From Neoechinorhynchus agilis (taxonomy: Eukaryota; Acanthocephala): a stretch of DNA of 64,000 bases. Location: the NCBI GenBank assembly GCA_051530055.1, contig CM121341.1:6200001-6264000 (forward strand). The letters are read 5' to 3'. Shown piece by piece: positions 22,699 through 34,904 of the stretch. Numbering within the stretch: the stretch's first letter is position 1; every line of letters begins with the position of its first letter. Below the pieces are notes generated by a model that searched no databases, was not told where the DNA came from, and worked only from the letters and a program-made list of their open reading frames with translations. The position numbers were made by a program, and so were the translations under genes.

Positions 22699-25600
22699 CT
22701 ATTCCCAATCCATTGGCTCCGATTCACACGATTTTTGATCGCTACGTTCCAGAGACATTTCAACATATCGCTTCTTTACATCTTCCGCGAGCCGGACGAA
22801 GGCTGTTACCGCTTCAGATTGATCCTTGAACTCGCTTATATGTTCTTCGTAAAAAATCTCGAAGGCAGAACGCTTTTTGTTAGTTTGTGGAGGTGTACCA
22901 AGTAAAGGATTGTTCCTTGCAAGAAATAAGTTCAACTACTCGAAAGAGGTGTGTGCTTATAAACAAATCAATTTCGAAGAAATCAGGGGCAATTAAAATC
23001 TTCAGATATATTCTGTGAGGAACAATCCTTAGCTTTCGCATACTATTTAGAGATCCTAAGAGGGTTGTTTGAACGAGCCCTTTGCGTACGTTGCATTTCT
23101 TTATGTGTGAAGATTCTCCGATTTTTGAAAATATACTTATTCGAGAGCTTGGTGTGGTGGGTGATGTCTTGAAGGGCGGCCACTTTGCTAGGTTAGTCGC
23201 ATTTTCGATTTTCTGTTTAGAGAACTCCTTAAGGCTATCTGTAAGCGTGGATGGTTTTAGAATGGGAATGCTCGGCTCTTCTATTACATCGACATCGGGT
23301 TCGTCGTCGTTCATGGTTAGCGTCGTTGTCACTTTCGATATCATCTCATTGATCTCGTCAATAACACGGCGTCTTCCTAATCGATCGGCGCACTTCAAAG
23401 CAGATCGTAGGCACTTTGTATCCATAAATGTTAAAAGTTGAGCTGCTTTCATGTCATTGGAGTATTTACACGAAAGTTGAAAAGCCTTCAGTAAATGTTC
23501 TATGAAGTGGTGATCGCTTTTTTCGTGTGTTTTATATAAGAGATACGAGAGGACGCCATTATCAGCATGACCTGATTGACTTTGGTCGATATGTTTTTCC
23601 CGCAAACCGAAATTGGTTTCGACGAAAAGCGGCAGTCTGACTGGCATTGGGCGAGGTGTCAATACGTCCGGATACGTACATTTGCACTGAATACAAATGA
23701 TGAACGAGGAGTTTTCATGGATTGATACAGGCCAATAGTGCTTCGTTTGGGCACTATAGCCAGATCGATCTTCAGGTTTGAGCCTCGTTAAATTCTGTAT
23801 GAACATTGCCACGCATCCTCCACCTGAGCAGCTCGTCCTCTGGATTACTCTCAGATTCGATTCATTATCCACGTAATAAAGGTGCCGGTTATCTGTTTCT
23901 CCAAAACAACACCATATAAGATCACAATGGATGGAAACCTCGACATCAATTGAGTAACATACTCGGTCAACATCACCACTCAAATCAAAATCGAACACCA
24001 TACATCTCATCGAGTACGACGAGTAATAAAAAACAGCCAATGATTTTGCCGTACTTGTTGATGTTACTATGGTACCTGGAATACACAAACTTGGACAACT
24101 CGGTCTACCGGCATTGGTGAACACTTTGATAGTCTGAGAACTTGTTATTACAAATATTCGTTCGTCCATGGAACAAACGCCTAATATGTAATCATCTTCA
24201 CCGACCGATTTTACATCCCACTCCATTCCAGCCCATTTTCCGCGATAGATCATACATTTTAGGTGCCGGTCGCCAGCAAGAGTGAGGGCCTGAGTGCTCA
24301 GTGAAGCTTTGTTGAACCGAGAGCGTGGGTTTGCGACATTGAAGTTGTGATGATGAAGACTGTTGTGAAATTCTACAATAATCGTTTCTTCTTTTGTGTA
24401 AGTAAGCACTATCCCTAATCTGTTCCAAACTAGAAGTGCTTGATCCAAGTGGCTTGGAGTGGAAGCAGTCTGAAAATAAGGCTGCTGCTTTTCGAGACTG
24501 ACACGACGGTTTGAGAACACGGGATTCTCATCATCTTCTGGTATCGGAATGAAAGTTTTTGTGTTCAGGAAAAATAGGGGAGAAGACTGATTATTTGGGA
24601 GCTTTAGATTTGGAAACAAAACGAATTGGGCGATTTTTCAAACCCCAATGATTTCCATTCCAATAATATTGTTCTTCGCTCTTCTCCATTGCCATAGGTC
24701 ATCGGCTCCATAGTTACTACATCATCATCCGTATTTTGACGAACGGGCGAATTTATTGCACTCGTTATAGTGCTTGACTTGATCATTCCAATGTTCCCTT
24801 GTTTAGCTATAATCCATAGTTCTCCTGGTAGATCATTTGCAAACACAAGTTGACAGATCGGATTAGGTTTTGCGATGAAAAAAAGTGCCCGTGATGGTTG
24901 TTCCAGTGATTGGTTAAACATGATAATGCGTCCGTTGGAGAAGGCGACTGCCAGAACGCAGTGAGTGTTAGAGTACGCAACTGCCTGTGGTCCATCCTTC
25001 GGATCGTCCACATTCGCAATTCGATTTGATAAATTCGGAGAGTTCAAGTTAGCGATGATCGCCACTGATAGTTCAACGGGAACCGCGAACACTTCGTCTT
25101 CATCGGCGCCCACGAATGCGATGCAAGGTCTTGAAAGCAGTTTAGAGTGGTTTATGTCGTTAGATTTCGGAAGCAATTCGAACGACTTTATTAGAAGTCC
25201 CGAATCCAATGACCAAATTCTGATAGTTCCATCGCACGACGTTGAACACTAAACAATATATGTGAGTGAATAACAAAAAACAGCTACAACCATGTGAGAT
25301 CCAGTTGAATTGCATGAGATTGCGAGGACGGGAGCTCGGTGACCCAGTAGATATTTTACTTTTAATCGATCAATCAAATCGATCGCGCGTATCTCAAAAT
25401 CACTTTAAATCGAGATTATCGTTTTTCTTAAACATTACTCACGCTGTAGCAATCAGCACTTGGTCCATTAAAGGAGTGTGCGTAATGAACGTAGCCGGAA
25501 GCTTGCTCGTAGCGAAAGTACAGAGCTTTTTGTGAGTGTCGATATCGTACACAATCACGGCGCCCATTTCGGTCCCAACGAATGCTTTACGCTCCTACAC

Positions 25601-25882
25601 AACAGAGATGGGAGCTAAGGGATCAAAGGCAAAACTAACAATGACATCGAGGGCCGTACAGCATTCCGATACCGAAACAGTGTTGTCCGGTCCTTTTGAG
25701 ACTCCATCAAAAGATCTTGGCCAGAACTTCAAGTTACCATCTTGACCACACGATACGATCGTATCACTTCATCACGAAATGAAGAGCAATGAAAAATCCC
25801 CTTTTTAATACCCAAGTCCGTGAGAAATGAACGATATGCCAGGACGGTGAGCTTCATTCAAACTTATCTGAATGGGAGACAT
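22699..25882 (-). CDS. WDHD1: WD repeat and HMG-box DNA-binding protein 1 (WDHD1/Ctf4/AND-1)
   Basis: WDHD1 links the CMG helicase to DNA polymerase alpha at the replication fork. The N-terminus starts at 25882 (MSPIQISLNEAHRPG), directly after an ATTTGATCTTTAG acceptor. WD40 blades follow in small exons separated by 45-bp introns: DTIVSCGQDGNLKFW, AVIVYDIDTHKKLC, LLGHRAPVLAISCNSTGS and STSCDGTIRIWSLDSG. Next comes the SepB/Ctf4 middle domain (LVWNRLGIVLTY, TIIVEFHNSLHHHNFN, KHYWPVSIHENSSF, LTFMDTKCLRSALKCADRLG), then a low-complexity acidic and Ser-rich linker. A final exon resembles the family's C-terminal HMG box (KKRSAFEIFYEEHISEFKD). The order is that of the animal protein, so the gene looks complete. 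The splice into the last exon (about 22925) is the least certain junction. Confidence 0.93.
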
Positions 25883-25893
25883 CTAAAGATCAA
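25883..25893 (-). promoter_or_regulatory. splice acceptor abutting the WDHD1 start codon
   Basis: On the minus strand ATTTGATCTTTAG ends exactly at the ATG. This suggests trans-splicing or a 5' UTR intron that leaves almost no untranslated leader. Confidence 0.55.
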
Positions 25894-26229
25894 ATATCGG
25901 ACCTTATCCATCAATAAAGGGGAAACATCGTTTTAGAAAATCAATCAAAATACAGCAAATCAACCTCTCCAACTACACACAATCACTTCGTTCAGTCACA
26001 CAAAAACAATCAAACACTAACCCGAATTTATGACCACTTAGAAAAATCGTTCTTTCGGAAAATAGAACCAAAAAAGCTGGAATTCGGCGGGAGGTGGTGT
26101 GTTAATTGTCGAGAAATGAAGATTGATTGAATACATTTGTAAACAGGGGAAAAAAACTTTCACGAATAGATTTTTTCCCAAAAGACGAGTGCAATGTTTT
26201 ATTTTGTCCGAATTTTCGCCGTTTCACGG
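25883..26229. other. spacer between WDHD1 and tandem array B
   Basis: No gene is recognised. On the minus strand an AATAAA lies at about 26198-26203, just beyond the last unit of the array, and could be a polyadenylation signal for a transcript leaving it. Confidence 0.4.
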
Positions 26230-27062
26230 CTTCGCTCTGAAAAGGTCAGAAAAGTGATAAACCGTCTGAGAATTCATCCTTCCGATTGAGTGCTACTCCG
26301 CGACCAATAATCAGAGCCTCGGCAATGGAAAGGTCTACAGGATCAGATGCCTTGGCTGACTGCTTCGCTCTGAAAAGGTCAGAAAAGTGATAAACCGTCT
26401 GAGAATTCATCCTTCCGATTGAGTGCTACTCCGCGACCAATAATCAGAGCCTCGGCAATGGAAAGGTCTACAGGATCAGATGCCTTGGCTGACTGCTTCG
26501 CTCTGAAAAGGTCAGAAAAGTGATAAACCGTCTGAGAATTCATCCTTCCGAGCGACCAATAATCAGAGCCTCGGCAATGGAAAGGTCTACAGGATCAGAT
26601 GCCTTGGCTGACTGCTTCGCTCTGAAAAGGTCAGAAAAGTGATAAACCGTCTGACAATTCATCCTTCCGATTGAGTGCTACTCCGCGACCAATAATCAGA
26701 GCCTCGGCAATGGAAAGGTCTACAGGATCAGATGCCTTGGCTGACTGCTTCGCTCTGAAAAGGTCAGAAAAGTGATAAACCGTCTGAGAATTCATCCTTC
26801 CGAGCGACCAATAATCAGAGCCTCGGCAATGGAAAGGTCTACAGGATCAGATGCCTTGGCTGACTGCTTCGCTCTGAAAAGGTCAGAAAAGTGATAAACC
26901 GTCTGACAATTCATCCTTCCGATTGAGTGCTACTCCGCGACCAATAATCAGAGCCTCGGCAATGGAAAGGTCTACAGGATCAGATGCCTTGGCTGACTGC
27001 TTCGCTCTGAAAAGGTCAGAAAAGTGATAAACCGTCTGACAATTCATCCTTCCGATTGAGTG
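26230..27062. repeat. tandem array B: seven units of 133 or 119 bp with an exon-like minus strand
   Basis: Units start near 26230, 26363, 26496, 26615, 26748, 26867 and 27000. Two lack the same 14 bp (ATTGAGTGCTACTC), giving the alternating lengths 133, 133, 119, 133, 119, 133. Read on the minus strand each unit has a pyrimidine-rich acceptor (GACCTTTTCAG) followed by an open frame containing SDPVDLSIAEALIIGRGVAL and RKDEFSDGLSLF before a stop. The 14-bp deletion breaks that frame in two units. I cannot identify the peptide. Confidence 0.9.
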
Positions 27063-29700
27063 AAACGCTTACTTTTCGCGAGCTGAATGGTGCATTCTTT
27101 GTCGGATTCGTTCAACAACAATAACAACAAAAAAAGTCGAAAAGAAAATGAGCTAACGTTGTGGATATCCACTGCCCGAACATCTTTTTATTTTCTATAA
27201 AATGGCTCTTTATATCGATCGAGTTTCGAAGTAGTGACCCAAATCGGAATAGCCAATAAAACCTTAAAAGTCCGTGAATTTAAAATCAATGGTCAAATCA
27301 CAAGAGATGCTCAATACACGAAAACGCTTACTTTTCGCAAGCTGAATGGTGCATTCTTTGTCGGATTCGTTCAACAACAAAAAAAATCGAAAAGAAAATG
27401 AGCTAAAGTTGTGGATATCCACTGCCCGAACATCTTTTTATTTTCTATAAAATGGCTCTTTATATCGATCGAGTTTCGAAGTAGTGACCCAAATCGGAAT
27501 AGCCAATAAAACCTTAAAAGTCCGTGAATTTACAATCAATGGTCAAATCACAAGAGAAGCTCAATACACGAAAACGCTTACCTTTCGCAAGCTGAATGGT
27601 GCATTCTTTGTCGGATTCGTTCAACAACAAAAAAAATCGAAAAGAAAATGAGCTAAAGTTGTGGATATCCACTGCCCGAACATCTTTTTATTTTCTATAA
27701 AATGGCTCTTTATATCGATCGAGTTTCGAAGTAGTGACCAATCGGAATAGCCAATAAAACCTTAAAAGTCCGTGAATTTACAATCAATGATCAAATCACA
27801 AGACGAGCTCAATACACGAAAACTCTTACCTTTCGCAAGCTGAATGGTGCATTCTTTGTCGGATTCGTTCAACAACAACAATAACAACAAAAAAAGTCGA
27901 AAAGAAAATGAGCTAAAGTTGTGGATATCCACTGCCCGAACATCTTTTTATTTTCTATAAAATGGCTCTTTATATCGATCGAGTTTCGACGTAGTGACCT
28001 AAATCGGAATAGCCAATAAAACCTTAAAAATTGGTGAATTTACAATCAATGGTCAAATCACAAGAGAAGCTCAATACACGGAAACGCTTACTTTTCGCGA
28101 GCTGAATGGTGCATTCTTTGTCGGATTCGTTCAACAACAACAAAAATCGAAAAGAAAATGAGCTAACGTTGTGGATATCCACTGCCCGAACATCTTTTTA
28201 TTTTCTATAAAATGGCTCTTTATATCGATCGAGTTTCGAAGTAGTGACCCAAATCGGAATAGCCAATAAAACCTTAAAAGTCCGTGAATTTACAATCAAT
28301 GATCAAATCACAAGACGAGCTCAATACACGAAAACTCTTACCTTTCGCAAGCTGAATGGTGCATTCTTTGTCGGATTCGTTCAACAACAACAATAACAAC
28401 AAAAAAAAGTCGAAAAGAAAATGAGCTAAAGTTGTGGATATCCACTGCCCGAACATCTTTTTATTTTCTATAAAATGGCTCTTTATATCGATCGAGTTTC
28501 GACGTAGTGACCCAAATCGGAATAGCCAATAAAACCTTAAAAATTGGTGAATTTACAATCAATGGTCAAATCACAAGAGAAGCTCAATACACGAAAACGC
28601 TTACTTTTCGCGAGCTGAATGGTGCATTCTTTGTCGGATTCGTTCAACAACAAAAAAAATCGAAAAGAAAATGAGCTAAAGTTGTGGATATCCACTGCCC
28701 GAACATCTTTTTATTTTCTATAAAATGGCTCTTTATATCGATCGAGTTTCGACGTAGTGACCCAAATCGGAATAGCCAATAAAACCTTAAAAATTCGTGA
28801 ATTTACAATCAATGGTCAAATCACAAGAGAAGCTCAATACACGAAAACGCTTACCTTTCGCGAGCTGAATGGTGCATTCTTTGTCGGATTCGTTCAACAA
28901 CAAAAAAAAGTCGAAAAGAAAATGAGTTAACGTTGTGGATATCCACTGTCCGAACATCTTTTTATTTTCTATAAAATCGCTCTTTATATCGATCGAGTTT
29001 CGACGTAGTGACCCAAATCGGGATAGCCAATAAAACCTTAAAAATTGGTGAATTTACAATCAATGGTCAAATCACAAGAGGAGCTCAATACACGAAAACG
29101 CTTACCTTTCGCGAGCTGAGTGGTGCATTCTTTGTCGGATTCGTTCAACAACAAAAAAAAGTCGAAAAGAAAATGAGTTAACGTTGTGGATATCCACTGT
29201 CCGAACATCTTTTTATTTTCTATAAAATCGCTCTTTATATCGATCGAGTTTCGACGTAGTGACCCAAATCGGGATAGCCAATAAAACCTTAAAAATTGGT
29301 GAATTTACAATCAATGGTCAAATCACAAGAGGAGCTCAATACACGAAAACGCTTACCTTTCGCGAGCTGAGTGGTGCATTCTTTGTCGGATTCGTTCAAC
29401 AACAAAAAAAAGTCGAAAAGAAAATGAGTTAACGTTGTGGATATCCACTGTCCGAACATCTTTTTATTTTCTATAAAATCGCTCTTTATATCGATCGAGT
29501 TTCGACGTAGTGACCCAAATCGGGATAGCCAATAAAACCTTAAAAATTGGTGAATTTACAATCAATGGTCAAATCACAAGAGAAGCTCAATACACAAAAA
29601 CGCTTACCTTTCGCGAGCTGAGTGGTGCATTCTTTGTCGGATTCGTTCAACAACAACAATAACAACAAAAAAAGTCGAAAAGAAAATGAGCTAGAACATC
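27063..29700. repeat. tandem array A: eleven units of about 250-260 bp, each with a donor-like site
   Basis: Units begin with a sequence that reads GCTCGCGAAAG|GTAAGCG on the minus strand, near 27067, 27322, 27575, 27825, 28085, 28335, 28598, 28850, 29100, 29350 and 29603. Each also holds a variable (CAA)n/(A)n tract, GTGGATATCCACTG, AAAATAAAAAGATGTTCGG (minus) and a TATA-like GATATAAAGAG (minus). A minus-strand frame MFGQWISTTLAHFLFDFF leading to NESDKECTIQLAK is open only in copies with the right tract length. The left end joins array B exactly at the donor; the right end merges into the 3' end of the golgin gene. Confidence 0.9.
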
Positions 29701-29703
29701 TTT

Positions 29704-31615
29704 TTATTTTCTACTAGCTGGCTGGACATAATTTCTTGAAATGAGTTGAGCAACGCTGGGAAGGTTAATCTTCGTGAAAGCGTGATCGAAGATGCGCAAA
29801 AGCGCATAACGTTCCTCGAGGGTACACCCAAGTATCATCGTGAGAGCATTGAGACTGGTCCTTCTCACACTCGGTTCGGAGCTAGAAAAGCACCGAATCA
29901 ACACTGCTCGGATGTACTCCAAATTCACTGGTTCAAAAGGATGTTCCACACATGAAACAGCTTCAAGCCTGACGCGGAGCAATGCAATTTCTCTCGAATG
30001 GTCCACCTGCTCTGCACGAAGTCGGTTTGCAAGAGCCATCCGATCTCTTTGTAACTCTCCCAATTCACATCTATATCGCTGTTCGATTAATAAACGCGGA
30101 ATGGGACCGTTATTGTCCTCAGCTTTCGTATCAGGAAATACACCACTAAATTGTTTCGTTTCCATATTAAGGATTGCTCGGTTGAGTAACCTTCGCCATG
30201 CTTCACTTTCAGTTTGTTTCTCGATCTCTATTCTGTGCATTCTGCTTCGAAGCTCAAGAATGTCGTCTCGGCCACTAATGGATGTTATTAACGAAAAACT
30301 AACCGATATTAACACCCATCTGATTACATTCCAGTTCCTTATTAAATTTTTCGATAATTCGATCCCTTTCGTTCCTCAGATTTGCAATTTCCGCTTTCAG
30401 GGAGGATACGTAATCATTGTTGCTGTCCGTAGAGTTGGTCGGCGAAATAGATGTAAGGGTATTGACAATAAATTCGGTGCTCATTTCGGTGTCACCATCC
30501 TCGGTCTGTACTTCAACTGATTGAACAGAGAACTCATGCAAAGATACCAACGGGTCTTCAGTTTTTATTTAAACGTTTTTTCTCAAACAGCCGCAGAGCA
30601 AGAAGATGGCAATGTACACGAGTATATCTCAATGTTTTGATTTTGGTTTTATTTAGTTTTGATGAAGATAACCACCAAAAATGTAGTTTTAGTATGAAAA
30701 TCACAAAAATGTAGAAAAAGCGTTTAGCGACTCTACTGCTCATGGTTGCCGCGGCGATATCTTCCTCGCTTGCACTTTGGAGGTATCCGATCATTTTGCG
30801 CCCATTTTCTAATTCCCTTCTCAAAGAAGCTACTAACTTCACATTGTCCATTTTTTCCTTTTCCAAACTATCAATCATCATTTGCCTGCTCTCAATCTCC
30901 GATTTCATCGATTCTTCTTTTATCTTAAAAAGATTACGTTCACTGTCAAGCATTCCTCCAAAATATTCCTCGGTTTTCTGCATATATTCAGATAAACTCG
31001 CTGCCTTTTCGAGCTCCACGATTTCTTCTTTATCGTCCAATTTTCGTTGCAATTGAGCCACTTTAGATTGCAGACTGGTATTTTGTTCTCCCAGCGAATG
31101 TTCCATCTTTAATTTAGAAATTCTTAACTCAGTGGTTTCGTTCGACAATCTTTCAATCTACCTTGAGAAAAATCGTTTTCCACTGGGGCGATTTAGGAGT
31201 GAAAATTTACCCGGTTCTTTAGATCGACCACTTCTTGTTTACTTTCATCCCATTTTATTTTACAGACCGCATAAGCTGATTTCAGTTCCGTAATTCCTTC
31301 CTTAACAAGATTGAACAAAGTGGACTAATAAGCAGTACGGGGAAAGAGAATACTCACGATGAACTTTGATCTCTCTTCTGCGTAGCGTTCCTGTTTTTCC
31401 TTCAAAATCTTACATTCCTCAGTAATATCTTGTATCCTGGCAAGTACTTGATCGTCGTCATCCTCCGGCGTCAAATCAATAAGAGATTTTATTTCATTCA
31501 TTCTGGACTGTGTATTAGAACTGAGAATAGGTTCATTTTCGCCTTTATCGAAAGCTGAGATGGCATTATTATCCGTTATTGTTGGCACTAGTGCATAATC
31601 ATTAGTGTTAGACAT
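29704..31615 (-). CDS. GRIP-domain golgin
   Basis: Golgins of this class tether vesicles at the trans-Golgi and are recruited by Arl1 through the C-terminal GRIP domain. The start at 31615 (MSNTNDYALVPTITDN) directly follows TTGATTGTAG. Most of the roughly 550 residues are heptad-rich coiled coil (for example LQSKVAQLQRKLDDKEEIVE, KEKMDNVKLVASLRRELENG), spread over at least five exons. The end carries the GRIP signature: NLEYIRAVLIRCFSSSEPS then ALTMILGCTLEERYALLRIF. The conserved GRIP Tyr is in NLEYIR. The 3' untranslated part (AAAATAAAAAGATGTTC) is the sequence amplified in array A. Which golgin it is (GCC1, GCC2, golgin-97 or -245 type) cannot be settled; the protein is short for GCC2. Confidence 0.82.
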
Positions 31616-31625
31616 CTACAATCAA
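31616..31625 (-). promoter_or_regulatory. splice acceptor abutting the golgin start codon
   Basis: CATTGATTGTAG on the minus strand ends exactly at the ATG, as at WDHD1 and PSMB2. Confidence 0.5.
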
Positions 31626-32344
31626 TGGGGAATGTTTTGAAAGATGCGAATTGTCTTCCTACCACCGTACAATATTTATATTCTAAACTCAAAATAATTT
31701 GTGTCAACTCTATAACAGAAATTGAAATCAAAAGAACTAGGTAACAACAGTATCCTCTCGGACGACGCTTTCTGCTCCTAAAAGCACAAAACATTTCAAT
31801 CGTGAAAGCAACGAAGTGTCGCTCTCGCGATATATGGATTTAATGCTATCCATGAGCTGGGTTAAGGAGATAAAAAAAGTGTAAACATATATATACCCCA
31901 CTCATAGCCCAAGATTCCCAAGCAAAAAATCTGATGAAGATCCATTCAAGAAAATTTTAAATCTCAAACCACGTGGCGTTGAAAGTTTCTTAGGGTTTTT
32001 TACGGGTGTCTAATGAGGGTAAGGCAGTAAATAGTGATAAAAATGTCACATTTCTAAATGAGATCTGTAAAGTCAAATAATCTAAGATTCTAAACTTAAA
32101 CAGCGTAACTGTTAAAAGAAAAAGTTTCACATATTAACAGCAATTTAGAACGAACTAATCAATAAAAAACATCATTGAGAACGTAATCGTTTAAGGTTAT
32201 TTTGGTTCCAACACAAACTCATTTCAACGTCGTCCTAGTAGACGTTGAGATTCTATGAGAACAAAGCTAACTTTGAAGTGGATATTGGAAATCAGTGCAA
32301 TATTCTGAGAAAACAGCAAAAAATCACGCCGCGACCGTCAGTTT
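31626..32344. other. intergenic region between the FASTK-type gene and the golgin
   Basis: No domain is recognisable. A 68-codon minus-strand frame (31588-31794) with a hydrophobic segment overlaps the golgin start and has no support. Confidence 0.35.
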
Positions 32345-34410
32345 TCATTTTGGGCGATTTTTTTTAACAAATTCCGTTGTCCGCTCTCGTTTTAAAATCA
32401 AATTCTTCAAATTTGTAGCTAAGTTTAGGTGATCATGGGGATATAGCTAAAAAGCATACATGATTGGCGTTATTCGTCAAAAGATCATACCAAGATAGGA
32501 CGATAGCCCAAGACTTTGAGCTGTCTCACTTTTGATTGAACCGTTTGTATCGGTTGAGTTGGCGCATTCGAATATGTTTCATCTTCACTCAAAAACTGAA
32601 CAACAAACATGCCATGAGAACGAATGCCAACAACTATATCTTTAAATTCACAATGAGACTTAATGGGAACCAATAATAGTAATGAAAGTACCTGGAATTT
32701 TAAAATGTCTAAGTTGAAATCTATTGTCAATTAGTCTGCATCCGTCTAAATCCATTAAGGTTTGAAGAAAATCGGTTATCATAGGGCGCCTTTTGAGTTC
32801 CTTTCTCCATGAACCGAATAAATGGGATGGAAGATCAGCCTGCCGTAAAAAATTAAGTCCAATACTTTGTCCAGAAAACCATAATTTGTGTTTCAGTTTC
32901 GATTCTAAATCACGGTGAGAACAATTGAAGTTAACGAATAATAAAGATTAGTAGGAGGAAAACAGTGTGGACAATTCGAACCTTTAAAATTCTCCATGGA
33001 TAAACTTGTAATTTTTGCATTGAGTTCATCATTTTTGTACAAGTGTTTGGATAATTGATAGATTGTTTCCAAAAGAAAAGAGGGTCTTCGTTCAAAGTAC
33101 ATTTTCTTTTGCTTTATTAGCGTTAGAGCGTAAGAAGCAACGGTATGGCAGGTACAAGCGTTATACTCAAGTCCTGCCCAAAGGCAAATAAGAACATCTT
33201 TTGGTCTAATGTACATGTACCAAAATGTGGTTGAGTCAATTTGAAGTGTTACATCGTCAGAAAGATGACTTCTAAATTCAAAACTAGGAAGATATCTACA
33301 TGATTGCATGAACTGTAAAAGTCTTGCTAAGATTCGAGTTGAACGGTACGTTAAGTGGTTGGCGAAAAGATTAATAATCGCGTATTGGTCTAGTAGAGAA
33401 CACAATTCCAGATAGTCCGGGTGAATTGAACTTTTTAAAACGAAGGACAATGATATAGAACAAAAACCTTCAAAGGCCTAAAGTTGAGATCAATTTAACA
33501 CTTAGTCTCTCTCTCTCGATCATTGCTCCTATCTAAATAAAATTGTTCATTCGTTTTCTTTATACATAAAAACCTTAGTCCGAAAAGGAAAAATAAGTCA
33601 AATTCTGACCAAAAGTGAAATAAACAAATTAGCAGCCAAATTAATGGACAAAAGAGCGATAAATTGCACTAACAAAAATATTGAAAAGATAATTCATAGT
33701 TCTACAATTGATTATTAAATTCAATATTTCGATCCCCAATCTTGGACCTTCTTCAGAATTGTTTGCAAGTGGATCGAAATATTGAACTTAATAAATAATC
33801 AATTGTAGTTCTCCAAAACAATGAACAAAAATCTCATTTTCAGAAAAAAAGGAGCATTACAAAAGAAGAAATTTCAAACGATTACGTTAACTCAGTGGAC
33901 GTCCTCCGTTTTTGTACACTCCTTCTTCTCATCAGTTTCTCGAGTAAGACATAGAATCTTGAGAACATCCGCGATAGTGCAATCGTCCAAGCGATCGATT
34001 CCGTCCACCAAATGTTCAATAACGAAATGTGCAATCTGAACATTCGCACTAGTTTTTGTCCGGAATAAAGACCAGCACATTAAATTAAGTTCCCAAGACT
34101 CCAATCGTTGCGAACACTTCGCAATTCGATGAGCAAGAAACAGTGGACACGTCGATGGACATCGCCGAACTCCAAAATGAAAAAGGAAATGAAGTAACTC
34201 TTGGACAGAGGTACAGCCGGCGCCACTGCGTAATAAAGCGCTCACGTCTTTATCAAGATCGACGCAGTCGTTTTCAATCGAGAATCGATCAAATCGAAGG
34301 AAATTTTGGTCAGCACGAAACAAAGACTTGAACCGAGTAGGTCGGGATACGCGGTGAAAGAACTCAAGCTCAAACGGTAGAGTCTTAATGAAACGGCGCG
34401 GAAAATGCAT
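32345..34410 (-). CDS. FASTK/RAP-domain mitochondrial RNA-binding protein
   Basis: FASTK-family proteins act in mitochondrial mRNA processing and stability. The N-terminus (MHFPRRFIKTLPFELEFF) is rich in Arg and hydrophobics without acidic residues, as in a mitochondrial presequence. It is followed by helical repeats (VQELLHFLFHFGVRRCPSTC, ESWELNLMCWSLFRTKTSAN) and, after an intron of about 440 bp, a second helical block (KSSIHPDYLELCSLLDQYAI). The C-terminal exons form a RAP-like domain: HGMFVVQFLSEDETYS, KVRQLKVLGYRPILL, then LYPHDHLNLATNLKNLILKR ending at 32345. The last exon is joined by a 44-bp intron (gtatgatc..gctttttag). The RAP domain is diverged and the exact family member is not identifiable. 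A foldback element sits in the long intron. Confidence 0.68.
33702..33808. mobile_element. short foldback element (107 bp)
   Basis: Left arm CTACAATTGATTATTAAA..TTTCGATCC and right arm GGATCGAAATATTGAACTTA..CAATTGTAG are inverted copies of about 35 bp around a 35-bp centre with CTTGGACCTTCTTCAG. It lies in an intron of the FASTK-type gene. Related bits (GATATTTCGG, CTTCTTCAG, TTGAACTTAATAAAT) occur near 20.7, 42.3 and 53.4 kb. Confidence 0.75.
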
Positions 34411-34904
34411 GTACCAACGATGACCGTAATGTTCGCAGCACCAGAATGGTAATTCAAATAAGCGCTCTGTATACGAATGAATTTAAAGGTGAAGAATCGA
34501 GATTTTGTGTATCCGTACAAAAGGGCGAAAATCTATTTTCCTCACGGATACTCAGAATCTCTATTCTTAACCCCCACGAACAATAAAAATAACTTTATTT
34601 CCGGCGAGATTGGGGTACTTCTCCATCTTCTCGAATGACTCAAAGTCCAATTTTAAGAAGCACCATAGTTCCCCCGGTTTCGTTGTTCATGAATAAAACG
34701 TGTTATTATATTCCCTAAATCAAATTTGGTTGAAGTTTTATAGGGTTCCAAATGTCTTTAACGCGATCCTCAACGAAGAAGAAACCTTTTTCCCCCTGTG
34801 ACTGTTTTTACTTTTTCGAAATATCTTTAAAAAAGATAATTTTTTGTTTCCGGTGTTGCTCCTTGTTGATGATTTGGTTGATTAGTCGTGTAATTTCCTT
34901 TGAG
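34411..34904. other. divergent intergenic region between the FASTK-type gene and UTP11
   Basis: The two genes are transcribed away from each other, so this stretch should hold both promoters. Nothing else was recognised. Confidence 0.45.

Noticed and set aside
26230-29700. CRISPR array
   Set aside because: Units are long (119-260 bp), contiguous and almost identical throughout, with no unique spacers; the surrounding genome is eukaryotic.
29840-30520. 226-codon plus-strand frame
   Set aside because: It lies antisense to the golgin exons carrying the GRIP domain and coiled coil, which are clearly coding on the minus strand; it is a shadow.
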